This document shows positions 1-7,994 of a stretch of DNA of 64,000 nucleotides, piece after piece. Both the position numbers and the translations under genes were made by a program. Source of the stretch: Micromonospora acroterricola (GTDB taxonomy: Bacteria; Actinomycetota; Actinomycetes; Mycobacteriales; Micromonosporaceae); NCBI RefSeq assembly GCF_003172955.1, contig NZ_QGKR01000352.1:1-64000 (forward strand). Reading direction: 5' to 3'. The notes beneath the pieces are model-generated. The model made no database searches. It was given only the letters and a program-made list of their open reading frames with translations, and was not told the DNA's origin. How positions within the stretch are numbered: position 1 is the first letter of the stretch; each line of letters starts with the position of its first letter.

Positions 1-314
1 TGTCCGGGGTGGTGAGACGTGGGGCTGAGGTGGAACGTCGCGAGCGGGACGGTGGCGACCGGTGGGGCTGTTCTTTGGTCCCCCACTATGGCAATAGCCA
101 ATGATGGGAATTCCACCCTAGAACAAACCGCAGTTCGGCGCTCGCTCCGATGTGTCCGGTCGTCGACTTCGCTTTCCGGCTACCACGCCGGGCGATCCTG
201 CGTCCGCTGTCCTAGCCGTGCAGTTTGCACGGCGGAATTCTGGTCACGATTCCCCGGGCCGCCGAAGGGCCGCCGGGGGCCGATGCCGGGCAACCGGCCA
301 CGTAGGGGGGACCG
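1..314. other. Left-edge stretch without a supported gene
   Basis: No reading frame here has a convincing start, ribosome site and actinobacterial protein character. The segment at about 80-125 is less GC-rich than its surroundings, as promoters often are, and probably serves the gene starting at 315. A gene cut by the left edge cannot be excluded. Confidence 0.4.
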
Positions 315-977
315 TTGGACAGTACCGGATCCGATCGTGTCGTTCGGCTGGTCGTGGGGGAGACGCTGGCGCGGGTGGCGGGCGAGGACAGCCTGGCGCT
401 GGGCGAGGCGGACGCGCTGGAGGCCTTCGCAGAGGCGTTGCGCGAGGTGCTGCGCCGGGCTCTCGACGACCGGGTGCCACTCACGACACCAGACTTCGTC
501 GACCTGTGCCGGGACCTCGGCCTGAACCGGGACTCCCTGGACCTGCTGGGGCATCACCTGCTGACGGCGCTGCTGACCCACCAGGTGGGGCCGGACGCCC
601 TCATCCGCGTCGGTGCGCTCCTCGGCACCGTCCGGCGCTACCTGCCGACTCCCCGTCCACCGGCGCCCCGCAACGGCCGTCCGCTGCCCGGGCGACGCGA
701 CGTGCGGTCGGACAACAGCGTCGTGGGCCGCTACCGCCGGCCCCGGCTGCCGGAACACCTGCCCCGGTCGCCGACCTGGACCTGCACCGGATGTGGTCGC
801 GACTGGCCCTGCGCCACCAAGCAGAGCCAACTCCTCGCCGAGTTCGGTGGAGCCCGCGCCGCCCTGGCCGTCTACCTCGGCTCCTGCCTCGTCGCCGCCG
901 CCGAGGACCTGCCCACGCTGCCGTTGCCCAGTGCCCGGCAGCGGTTCCTGGGCTGGCTGCCCCGCGCCCGCATCTGA
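315..977 (+). CDS. Hypothetical protein with a CxxC...WPC motif
   Basis: A 220-residue protein of unknown function. The N-terminal half is acidic and helical, and a Pro/Arg-rich linker lies at about 110-150. The C-terminal third carries CTGCGRDWPC, four cysteines that could bind a metal or form disulfides, followed by an Ala/Leu-rich helix. Short actinobacterial proteins with a similar CxxCgrxWPC segment are common and uncharacterised. I chose the TTG at 315 because a run of G at 304-310 sits just upstream as a ribosome site and no better start follows. It is convergent with the gene ending at 1038. The product looks cytosolic, with no signal peptide or membrane segment. Confidence 0.6.
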   Translation: MDSTGSDRVVRLVVGETLARVAGEDSLALGEADALEAFAEALREVLRRALDDRVPLTTPDFVDLCRDLGLNRDSLDLLGHHLLTALLTHQVGPDALIRVGALLGTVRRYLPTPRPPAPRNGRPLPGRRDVRSDNSVVGRYRRPRLPEHLPRSPTWTCTGCGRDWPCATKQSQLLAEFGGARAALAVYLGSCLVAAAEDLPTLPLPSARQRFLGWLPRARI

Positions 978-984
978 CGACGAC

Positions 985-1031
985 ACCGTCGCCCGACTCC
1001 GCCGGCCGCCTCGACGACCGGCGGAGACGGT
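985..1031. terminator. Bidirectional hairpin terminator
   Basis: A 9-bp stem (CTCCGCCGG at 997-1005 with CCGGCGGAG at 1018-1026), flanked by a second pairing of ACCGTC (985-990) with GACGGT (1026-1031). It lies between two convergent genes, so it can stop both transcripts. There is no U-tract, which is usual in actinomycetes. Confidence 0.6.
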
Positions 1032-1037
1032 GCGCGC

Positions 1038-3281
1038 TCAGCCGACGCGGACCTGGTAGATGCCGCGGCCGAAGGTGCCGGCCACCAGGCGCTGGTGCGT
1101 CGCGTCGTACTCGATGTCGTCGACCGGGACCATCGGGAGCCCCCGGCCCTGTCGCAGCCAGATCGCCCCGCCGGTTGGGCTCACGAAGACGCCCTGGTCG
1201 GTGGCGACGTAGAGGGTGAGCCCCCGGCCGATCACCAGGTCGTTGACCGGTGCCCGGGGCAGCGTGCCACTCAGGTCGGCGAAGTGCCGCCCGCCGTCCA
1301 GCGAGCCCAGCACGTACGGCCGGTCCGAGCCCGACCGGTACGCCGACAGCGTCACGTACACCCGGCCGGCGCGGGCCGGGTCGACCACGACCCGGGTGAC
1401 CCACGGCTGCCCGGAGAGCAGCAGGGTCCACGAGCCGCCGAGGTCCCGGGTCACCCAGACCCGGCCGTCGTCGGTGCCCACGTAGATGGTCCGGCCGTCG
1501 CCGGCCGGGGCGACCGTGGTGATCGTGCCGTAGTTCGTGTAGATCGGATCGCGGCCCGGGCCGCCGGTCAGGTCGCCGCTGATCGCCGTCCAGGTCCGAC
1601 CCCCGTCGGTGGAGCGGTTGAGCACGTTGGCGCCGTAGTACATGACCGACGGGTCGCGCGGGTCGAAGACCACCGGGGTGAACCAGTTGCGGCGGGCGCC
1701 GGTGACCCGGTTGCCGAAGTAGGTCATGGTGTCGCCGCCGTCGACCGACCAGAAGCAGTTGCCGTACTGGTAGCAGGCGTAGACGTTCTCCTTGTCCCGC
1801 GGGTTGATCTGGTTCTCCTCACCGTCCCCGCCCAGGTACTCGTTGAACGCCGGCCCGCCCCACGACCGGAGGGAGCCGTTGTCCTGGGTGCCGCCGGAGA
1901 TCCGGTCCGGATCCTGCGGCGTGGTCGCCACGCTGTAGAACTGGGTGTACGGCTCGTGGGTCGCCTTCACCCAGCCGCCGTCGCCGTCGGCGTCCGAGCG
2001 GTACGTGCCCCCGTCGTTGCCGAGGTAGACCCGCTGCGGGTACCGCCGGTCCCAGATCATGGCGTGGTGGTCGACGTGCGTGGAGGTCGAGTCGGCCGTC
2101 CAGCTCTGCCCACCGTCCTTCGTGGTCAACAGCGGCACCCCCGCGACGTGCACGTGCAGCGGCTCGTCCGGGTCGACCCAGACCTTGCCGAACCACCAGC
2201 CGAAGGTGGACTGGGAGGCGGTCAGGTCGGGGGTGTCCGGCAGCCGGGTCCAGGCGTCGCCGCCGTCGGTGCTGCCGTAGAAGCCGGCGAACGGCCCCGC
2301 CGTCGAGTTGACGATCGCGTAGAGCCGGTCCGGGTCGGAGGCGGACTGGCCGAGACCGATCCGGCCCACGTCCGGCCCGGCCGCCGGCAGCCCACCGGCC
2401 AGCCGCTGCCAGCTCGCGCCGCCGTCGGTCGAGCGGTACACCCCGGAGCCCACCCCGCCGTAGGTGCGCAGGTCCGGCACCCGGCGGTGGTCCCAGAGCA
2501 CGGCGTAGAGCCGGCCGGGATCACGAGGGTCGAGCAGCACCTCCGTCGCCCCGGTGAACTCGTTCGCCCCGGCCAGCACCCGCGCCCAGGTCGCGCCGCC
2601 GTCGGTCGAGCGGTACACGCCCCGGTCGCCACCGCCGTTGTAGAGCGAGCCGGCCGCGGCCACGAAGATCCGCCTCGGGTCCGCCGGATCGACCGTGATG
2701 GCGCCGATCGCGCCCGAGTCGCGCAGGCCGAGGAAGCGCCAGGTGCGCCCGCCGTCGCGGGAGGCGTACAGGCCGGTGCCCTCGTAGGTGATGCTGCCGC
2801 CGCCCGGGTTGACCTCGCCCGTGCCGGCGTAGAGCGTGCCGTCCGGGCCGGTGGCCACCGCGCCCATCGCCTGCGTCCAGCCGTCCGGCCAGGCCGGCTC
2901 GAAGCGTTGGCCGGCGTCCCGGCTGACCCACACCCCGCCGCTGGCCGCCGCGGCGTACACGGTGTCGGCTCGCGTCGGGTCGAGGGCCAGCGAGGTGATG
3001 CGACCGCCGATGTTCGTCGGGCCGACCGCACTCCACCTGCCGCCCACGGCGGGCAGTCGGGCGGCGGCCCGCGCGGCGGTGTCGTAGGCGTGCCGGGGCA
3101 GCGCCACACCGGGCACGGTCTTCTGCAGGTAGCGGAACTCGGCGGGGGCCGACGGGCCGCGCACCGGGCGGTACTCGTCCTCGGGGCGGGGCGGGACCGC
3201 CCCGGCGGCGGTGGGCACCTGTGCGACGCCGCCGAGCAGCGCCGCGACGAGGGCCAGGCAGAGGGTGGGTCGTCGCGCCAT
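1038..3281 (-). CDS. Secreted BNR/Asp-box repeat beta-propeller protein (sortilin/sialidase-like fold)
   Basis: A 747-residue exported protein. Residues 1-27 form a Sec signal peptide (MARRP, a Leu/Ala-rich core, then TAAGA). The rest is built from about ten Asp-box repeats of the S/T-x-D-G-G-x-T/S-W type, for example SRDGGRTW, STDGGATW, STDGGASW, TKDGGQSW and STDGGRTW. These define the sialidase/Vps10-like beta-propeller used by some glycosidases and by structural proteins. No catalytic set for a sialidase or xyloglucanase was recognised, so the substrate is unknown. I chose the ATG at 3281 because GAAGGG lies six bases upstream and the signal peptide begins there. The frame is open further upstream but that part lacks protein character. 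It is divergent from the CocE-type gene, and both products are exported. Confidence 0.75.
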   Translation of the reverse strand: MARRPTLCLALVAALLGGVAQVPTAAGAVPPRPEDEYRPVRGPSAPAEFRYLQKTVPGVALPRHAYDTAARAAARLPAVGGRWSAVGPTNIGGRITSLALDPTRADTVYAAAASGGVWVSRDAGQRFEPAWPDGWTQAMGAVATGPDGTLYAGTGEVNPGGGSITYEGTGLYASRDGGRTWRFLGLRDSGAIGAITVDPADPRRIFVAAAGSLYNGGGDRGVYRSTDGGATWARVLAGANEFTGATEVLLDPRDPGRLYAVLWDHRRVPDLRTYGGVGSGVYRSTDGGASWQRLAGGLPAAGPDVGRIGLGQSASDPDRLYAIVNSTAGPFAGFYGSTDGGDAWTRLPDTPDLTASQSTFGWWFGKVWVDPDEPLHVHVAGVPLLTTKDGGQSWTADSTSTHVDHHAMIWDRRYPQRVYLGNDGGTYRSDADGDGGWVKATHEPYTQFYSVATTPQDPDRISGGTQDNGSLRSWGGPAFNEYLGGDGEENQINPRDKENVYACYQYGNCFWSVDGGDTMTYFGNRVTGARRNWFTPVVFDPRDPSVMYYGANVLNRSTDGGRTWTAISGDLTGGPGRDPIYTNYGTITTVAPAGDGRTIYVGTDDGRVWVTRDLGGSWTLLLSGQPWVTRVVVDPARAGRVYVTLSAYRSGSDRPYVLGSLDGGRHFADLSGTLPRAPVNDLVIGRGLTLYVATDQGVFVSPTGGAIWLRQGRGLPMVPVDDIEYDATHQRLVAGTFGRGIYQVRVG

Positions 3282-3462
3282 GGCGGTCCCTTCGACGGTG
3301 GAGGGAGGACGGCCGGTCTCCGCGAACATTACGAAGACGGGTGTCGATCGGCAACCCCCCGGGGCCGAACGTTCGGCGACGGGATCGGCGCGGGCACTAG
3401 GCAAGAGTGACATCGATGCGATGGAATGTGATCCACGCGCCGTACCCCTGGGGAGGACACCG

Positions 3463-5460
3463 ATGTCGTCCGCACAGTCGACCGCCCGCACCCGCGCCCG
3501 GGTCGCCGCCGTCCTGGCCGGCCTGCTGCTCGCGGCGTTGCCCGCCGCGCCCGCGCCCGCCTCACCGGCAACCGCCGCCCCGGAGGCGGCCGAAGCGGCG
3601 GCGTCGCACCGTCCGACACCCCCACACGTCGTCGGCGACAAGACCGTCCCCGTCTACTCCTACGCGGACGCGATCCGGGAGAGCGTCTGGGTGGAGACCC
3701 GGGCCGACAGCGACGGCGACGGCGTGCGGGACCGGGTGGCGGTGGACATGGTCCGGCCCCGGGAGGCGGCCGCCGCGGGGGTCCGGGTGCCGGTCATCAT
3801 GGACGCCTCGCCCTACTACCACTGCTGCGGGCGGGGCAACGAGAGCGAGCGCAAGACGTACGACGCGGCCGGTGTGATCGCGAAGGCCCCGCTCTTCTAC
3901 GACAACTACTTCGTCCCGCGTGGCTACGCGTTCGCCGCGGTGGACCTCGCCGGCACCGCCCGCTCCACCGGCTGTGAGGACGTCGGCGGCCCGGCGGAGG
4001 TGGGCAGCGCCAAGGCCGTCGTGGACTGGCTCAACGGGCGGGCCCGCGCGTTCACGGCCGACGGCCGGCCGGTCAGCGCGGCGTGGAGCACCGGGCGCGT
4101 CGGCATGATCGGCAAGTCGTGGGACGGCTCGGTCGCCAACGGGGTCGCCGCCACCGGCGTGCCGGGGCTGGCGACCATCGTGCCGATCTCGGCGATCTCC
4201 AGCTGGTACGACTACATGCGCTACCAGGGGGTGCTGCGGTCCTCCGACTATCCCGGCTACCTGCACTCGTACGTCAACGGCCGCACGGACGGGGCCTGCG
4301 CTGAGGAGCTGGCCCGGCTGCGCGCGGACAGCGCCGAGGAGACCGGCGACTACAACGGCTTCTGGGCGCAACGCGACTACCGGCCCGCCGCCGGCCGGGT
4401 GCGGGCGAGCGTGTTCGTGGCGCACGGCGTCAACGACCTGAACGTCACGACCAACCAGTTCGCCCGCTGGTGGCAGGAGTTGGCCGAGCAGGGCGTGCCG
4501 CGCAAGCTCTGGCTCTACCAGGCCGGCCACGAGGACCCGTTCGACGTCCGGCGCGCCGAGTGGGTGGACTCGCTGCACCGCTGGTTCGACTACTGGTTGC
4601 AGGGGCTGCGCAACGGGGTCATGGACGAGCCGCGGGTCGACCTGGAGACCGCTCCGGGGACGTGGACGACGCAGCGCGACTGGCCGGCGCCCGGCACCCG
4701 GTCGGTGCGGGTCGCCCTCGGCGCCGGCGACGGCGTGACCGGCACTCTCGGTGGGCGCGGGGCGCGTCCGGGCCGCGAGCAGGCGTACGTCGACGAGTCG
4801 CTGACCGAGGCGGAGCTGGTCGCCGAGCCGAGCACCGCGACCGCCGGCCGGTTGGTCTTCCTCTCCGGCGCCCTCAGCGCGCCGCTGCGGATCTCCGGCA
4901 GCCCGTCCGTGCGCCTGCGGATCCGGGTGGACCGGCCCACCACCGAGCTGACCGCGCGGCTGGTCGACTACGGCACCGCCGAGCGGATCCGGTACGACAG
5001 CTCGGAGGGGGTGCGGACGCTGACCACCGAGTCCTGCTGGGGAGCATCGACGGACGCCGACGACGCCTGCTACCGGGACACCGAGGAGATCACCGCGGTC
5101 TCCGACCACGCCGTGCTGACCCGGGGTTGGCTCGACGCGGCGCACCACCGTTCGCTGCGGTTCGCCACCCCGCTGCGGCCGGACCGCTGGTACACGGTGA
5201 CCGTGCCGCTGAACGCGTACGACGCGGTGCTGCCCGCCGGCCACGTGCTCGGCCTGGTGCTCGGTCAGAGCGACCCGGAGTTCACCGAGACCGACGACCG
5301 CGACGCGACCGTCCGGGTCGACCTGGGCCGCAGCGAGCTGATCCTCCCGCTCACCGGCCGGGCCGGGCTGCCTTCGGTGGACGTCGCGCCGCGGGTGGTG
5401 ACCGCGCCGGCCGACCCGTCGGCCGCCCGGACCGCGCGCGACACCCGGCAGGTGCCCTGA
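3463..5460 (+). CDS. Secreted CocE/NonD family alpha/beta hydrolase (Xaa-Pro dipeptidyl-peptidase-like)
   Basis: A 665-residue exported serine hydrolase. An N-terminal signal peptide (about residues 1-35, Arg-rich then Leu/Ala-rich) precedes the catalytic alpha/beta domain. The nucleophile elbow GKSWDGS contains Ser219, Asp325 lies in GVNDLNV and His356 in QAGHEDPF, giving a complete triad. The C-terminal roughly 250 residues form the jelly-roll domain typical of X-Pro dipeptidyl-peptidases and cocaine esterase. In this family the enzymes cleave Xaa-Pro peptides or esters; which applies here is not visible. The ATG at 3463 has GGGAGG at 3451-3456 at ideal spacing. The 181-bp gap to the divergent propeller gene must hold both promoters. 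Confidence 0.85.
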   Translation: MSSAQSTARTRARVAAVLAGLLLAALPAAPAPASPATAAPEAAEAAASHRPTPPHVVGDKTVPVYSYADAIRESVWVETRADSDGDGVRDRVAVDMVRPREAAAAGVRVPVIMDASPYYHCCGRGNESERKTYDAAGVIAKAPLFYDNYFVPRGYAFAAVDLAGTARSTGCEDVGGPAEVGSAKAVVDWLNGRARAFTADGRPVSAAWSTGRVGMIGKSWDGSVANGVAATGVPGLATIVPISAISSWYDYMRYQGVLRSSDYPGYLHSYVNGRTDGACAEELARLRADSAEETGDYNGFWAQRDYRPAAGRVRASVFVAHGVNDLNVTTNQFARWWQELAEQGVPRKLWLYQAGHEDPFDVRRAEWVDSLHRWFDYWLQGLRNGVMDEPRVDLETAPGTWTTQRDWPAPGTRSVRVALGAGDGVTGTLGGRGARPGREQAYVDESLTEAELVAEPSTATAGRLVFLSGALSAPLRISGSPSVRLRIRVDRPTTELTARLVDYGTAERIRYDSSEGVRTLTTESCWGASTDADDACYRDTEEITAVSDHAVLTRGWLDAAHHRSLRFATPLRPDRWYTVTVPLNAYDAVLPAGHVLGLVLGQSDPEFTETDDRDATVRVDLGRSELILPLTGRAGLPSVDVAPRVVTAPADPSAARTARDTRQVP

Positions 5461-5492
5461 CCGGGTGACCCGGTGCGGTTCGCCGCGCTGGC

Positions 5493-5523
5493 GGGGCCGC
5501 CAGCTCCCGTGGGTGGCGGCCCC
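5493..5523. terminator. Hairpin terminator after the CocE-type gene
   Basis: A perfect 10-bp stem, GGGGCCGCCA (5493-5502) with TGGCGGCCCC (5514-5523), and an 11-nt loop. It sits 33 bases past the stop codon and upstream of the next gene's ribosome site. Confidence 0.75.
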
Positions 5524-5635
5524 ACCCTGTGGTGGGTGTTCATCGTGGCCCCGTGTCGCGTACAGCGGCCGTTCACGGTCCTCTCCGAGGCTTCTTGATC
5601 GACAGAGCATTCGCTGATCGAGGAGAGGCTCCCAG

Positions 5636-7144
5636 GTGAGGGACAGGCAACCCGAAGAGACCGAGCGCGCGCAGCTGTCGCGGCGCAAGCTGGTCAAGTA
5701 CGCGGGCGTCGGCGCGACGCTGGCCGCGGCCAGCCCGCTGGTGGGCAGCGGCGCGGCGTGGGCCGAGGAGGAGCGCAAGCCCGGCGACGACAGGAGCGAC
5801 CGGGGTGAGTCGAGGAACCGCGCGTGGCGTGCCGGTGACCACCACGTCCACTCCGAGTACAGCGGCGAGTTCGACACCACGAAGACCCCGCCGGTCTTCC
5901 ACAAGGGCGCGGACGCGGTCTACCCCATCGTCACCAACGCCATCATGGCCAAGAACTTCGGCCTGAGCTGGGCGATGTGCACCGACCACGGTGGACCGAC
6001 CCACTCGAAGGTGAACATCGAGCAGGCGTACCCCGACCTGCTGCGCTCGCGCAAGCTCGTGCCCGAGGTGCTCCAGTTCTGGGGCATGGAGTTCGACGCG
6101 CCGTCGCTGGACCACCACACGCTGATGATTCCCCGTCACGACGATGAGGCGAAGCAGCTGTTCGAGCTGGAGAGCAGGTTCGCCAAGTACGACGCGTTCC
6201 CCACCGACCCGGCCCGGGACACCGAGGCCAGGATGGTGGAGTTCCTCAAGGTCGCCCGGGGAATGCCGCACAAGCCACTGGTGATCGCCCACCACACGTC
6301 GCGCTCGGCGACCGGGCTCGGCGTGTACGGCCAGGACACCCCGCGGGAGTTCCGCAACGGCAACAACGCCGCGCCGGACGTCTACGTCGGCTTCGAGGGC
6401 GCGCCCGGCCACCAGGCGGGTCCGCTCAACGGCGGCAAGCGGGGCGGGTACGGCAACCACCCCACCTACGGCGGCTTCGACCAGATGACCGCGCGGGTCG
6501 GCGGGCTGTGGGACTCGCTGCTCGGCGAGGGCCGGCGCTGGTGGATCACCGCGACGTCGGACTCGCACGTGCACTGGACCCGCGGCGGCTCGGACTTCTG
6601 GCCGGGTGAGTACAGCAAGACCTACGTGCACGCCCGCCAGGACTACGGCGACATCATGGACGGTCTGCGCAACGGCCGGATCTGGGTCACCACCGGCGAC
6701 CTGATCCGCAGTCTCGACGTCACCGCCAGCTCGCAGGGCCGGACGGCCGAGGTGGGCGAGACCGTCACGGTCAGCCGCCGCAGCCGCACCGATGTCGAGA
6801 TCGAGATCCGGTTCCGTCCGCTGGACGGCGTGAACGCCAACGGTGACCGTCCCGAGGTCCGCCGCGTCGACCTCATCGTCGGCCAGATCACCGGGCCGAG
6901 CGCCAACCCGGACGCCGACACCAACCCCACCACCAAGGTGGTCGCGCGGTTCGGTCCGCGTGACTGGCGCCGGCAGGGTGCGGACCACGTCATCCGGCAC
7001 ACCCTGCGCAACGTCGAGGCCGACACCTACGCGCGGGTCCGGGGCACCAGCACCGACGAGGGCGAGCCGCTCGCCGACGGGCTGGAGAGCCCGTGGGACG
7101 ACCTGTGGTTCTACTCGAACCCGGTGTTCGTGCACGTGCGCTGA
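5636..7144 (+). CDS. Tat-exported PHP-domain metal-dependent phosphoesterase-like protein
   Basis: A 502-residue protein with a twin-arginine signal (SRRKLVK at residues 15-21, a hydrophobic stretch, then GAAWA), so it is probably exported folded with metal. The PHP-type metal ligands are visible: HHVH at 69-72, then CTDHGG, GMEFD, IAHHTSR and TSDSHVHW. PHP proteins hydrolyse phosphoesters with two or three metal ions; the substrate cannot be read from the sequence. The C-terminal part, after about residue 350, resembles a beta-sandwich and ends in a short aromatic segment. The GTG at 5636 is supported by AGGAGAGG seven bases upstream. It stands alone between terminators. Confidence 0.8.
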   Translation: MRDRQPEETERAQLSRRKLVKYAGVGATLAAASPLVGSGAAWAEEERKPGDDRSDRGESRNRAWRAGDHHVHSEYSGEFDTTKTPPVFHKGADAVYPIVTNAIMAKNFGLSWAMCTDHGGPTHSKVNIEQAYPDLLRSRKLVPEVLQFWGMEFDAPSLDHHTLMIPRHDDEAKQLFELESRFAKYDAFPTDPARDTEARMVEFLKVARGMPHKPLVIAHHTSRSATGLGVYGQDTPREFRNGNNAAPDVYVGFEGAPGHQAGPLNGGKRGGYGNHPTYGGFDQMTARVGGLWDSLLGEGRRWWITATSDSHVHWTRGGSDFWPGEYSKTYVHARQDYGDIMDGLRNGRIWVTTGDLIRSLDVTASSQGRTAEVGETVTVSRRSRTDVEIEIRFRPLDGVNANGDRPEVRRVDLIVGQITGPSANPDADTNPTTKVVARFGPRDWRRQGADHVIRHTLRNVEADTYARVRGTSTDEGEPLADGLESPWDDLWFYSNPVFVHVR

Positions 7145-7200
7145 TCGAGTGCGGTAGCGACGCCGCGTCAGTGCGCGTGCGCTGACCCGTGGCCGCGGCT

Positions 7201-7243
7201 CCGCCGGCACGGCTCGACCCACCAGGTCGGGCCGTGCCGGCGG
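7201..7243. terminator. Long bidirectional hairpin terminator
   Basis: An almost perfect inverted repeat: 13 bp (CCGCCGGCACGGC with GCCGTGCCGGCGG), one mismatch, then 5 bp (CGACC with GGTCG), with a five-base loop. It lies between the convergent PHP and MarR genes. Confidence 0.85.
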
Positions 7244-7275
7244 ACCGCGTACTCGGGGGTGGCCGGCGCTCGGGA

Positions 7276-7881
7276 TCAGTCGCTGTGGCGACGGCGGGCA
7301 CGGGCGGCGGGCGCCCTCCGGCCCGGCTCGGACGCCGACCCCGACCCACCGCGACCGGGCGCGGGCGGTGCCGGGTCGGGCCGCACCTGCGCGACCACCT
7401 CGCAGAGGTCGCGCAGCGGGTCGACCGCCTGGGCCGAACAGGCGACACGCTGGAGCAGGGCCCGCAGCGTGGCCGACTCGGCCGGCGCGAGCGCCCCCAG
7501 CAGGTGTGACTCGACCTGCCGCAGCGCCCGCCGTCGCTGCTCCCACGCCGTGCGGCCGGCGTCGGTGACGTCCACCAGCCGGCTGCGCCGGTCGGCCGGG
7601 TCCGCCCGACGGGCGACGTACCCGGGGCCTTCCAGGTCGTCGATGACGTACGTGAGCACGGTGCGGTCGATGCCGAGTTCCTCGGCGATCGCGCCCTGGT
7701 TCCGGGCCGGCGCGGTGATCGCGGCGGTGAGCACCTGGTAGCCGCGTGGACCGCCGGGGAAGTCGGTGAGCGCGTGCTCGGCCGCCCGTACGTAGCCACG
7801 GAAGACGATCCCGAGCATCCAGCCCAGGTCCTCGTCGAGCGGATCGGGCCGGTCCCGCACCTCACTGGCACCCGTCGTCAT
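7276..7881 (-). CDS. MarR-family transcriptional regulator
   Basis: A 201-residue dimeric winged-helix DNA-binding protein. The helix-turn-helix region reads NQGAIAEELGIDRTVLTYVID, followed by the wing with the conserved D-R-R-S-R-L signature. The C-terminal 35 residues are a low-complexity Ala/Pro/Arg tail. MarR proteins usually repress their own gene and a neighbour and release DNA on binding a phenolic compound or on oxidation. The divergent LLM-hemerythrin gene is the obvious target. The start is uncertain: ATG at 7881 is used here, and GTG at 7905 is in frame with a weak AAGG site. Confidence 0.85.
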   Translation of the reverse strand: MTTGASEVRDRPDPLDEDLGWMLGIVFRGYVRAAEHALTDFPGGPRGYQVLTAAITAPARNQGAIAEELGIDRTVLTYVIDDLEGPGYVARRADPADRRSRLVDVTDAGRTAWEQRRRALRQVESHLLGALAPAESATLRALLQRVACSAQAVDPLRDLCEVVAQVRPDPAPPAPGRGGSGSASEPGRRAPAARARRRHSD

Positions 7882-7902
7882 ACGCCGACAGTAGCGCAGC
7901 GG

Positions 7903-7933
7903 CACAGACCTTGTTGGCAGAAGATGTTCTGTG
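7903..7933. promoter_or_regulatory. Possible MarR operator in a divergent promoter
   Basis: CACAGA (7903-7908) and TCTGTG (7928-7933) form a 6-bp inverted repeat with a 19-base interior, in the gap between the MarR gene and the LLM-hemerythrin gene. The position fits an operator serving both promoters, but the arms are short. Confidence 0.3.
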
Positions 7934-7994
7934 TGACATAGGGTTGAGGTTGCGGCGCATCGTCCGAGCGTCGCGGGAAACGGGAGGCTCGCAG

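Noticed and set aside
1095-3410. Plus-strand frame opposite the BNR-repeat gene
   Set aside because: Val/Arg/Gly-rich shadow; the minus strand has ten regular Asp-box repeats and a signal peptide.
5573-7546. Antisense frame opposite the PHP gene
   Set aside because: It runs through a strong terminator hairpin and its translation has no protein-like features, while the plus strand encodes a Tat signal and PHP ligands.
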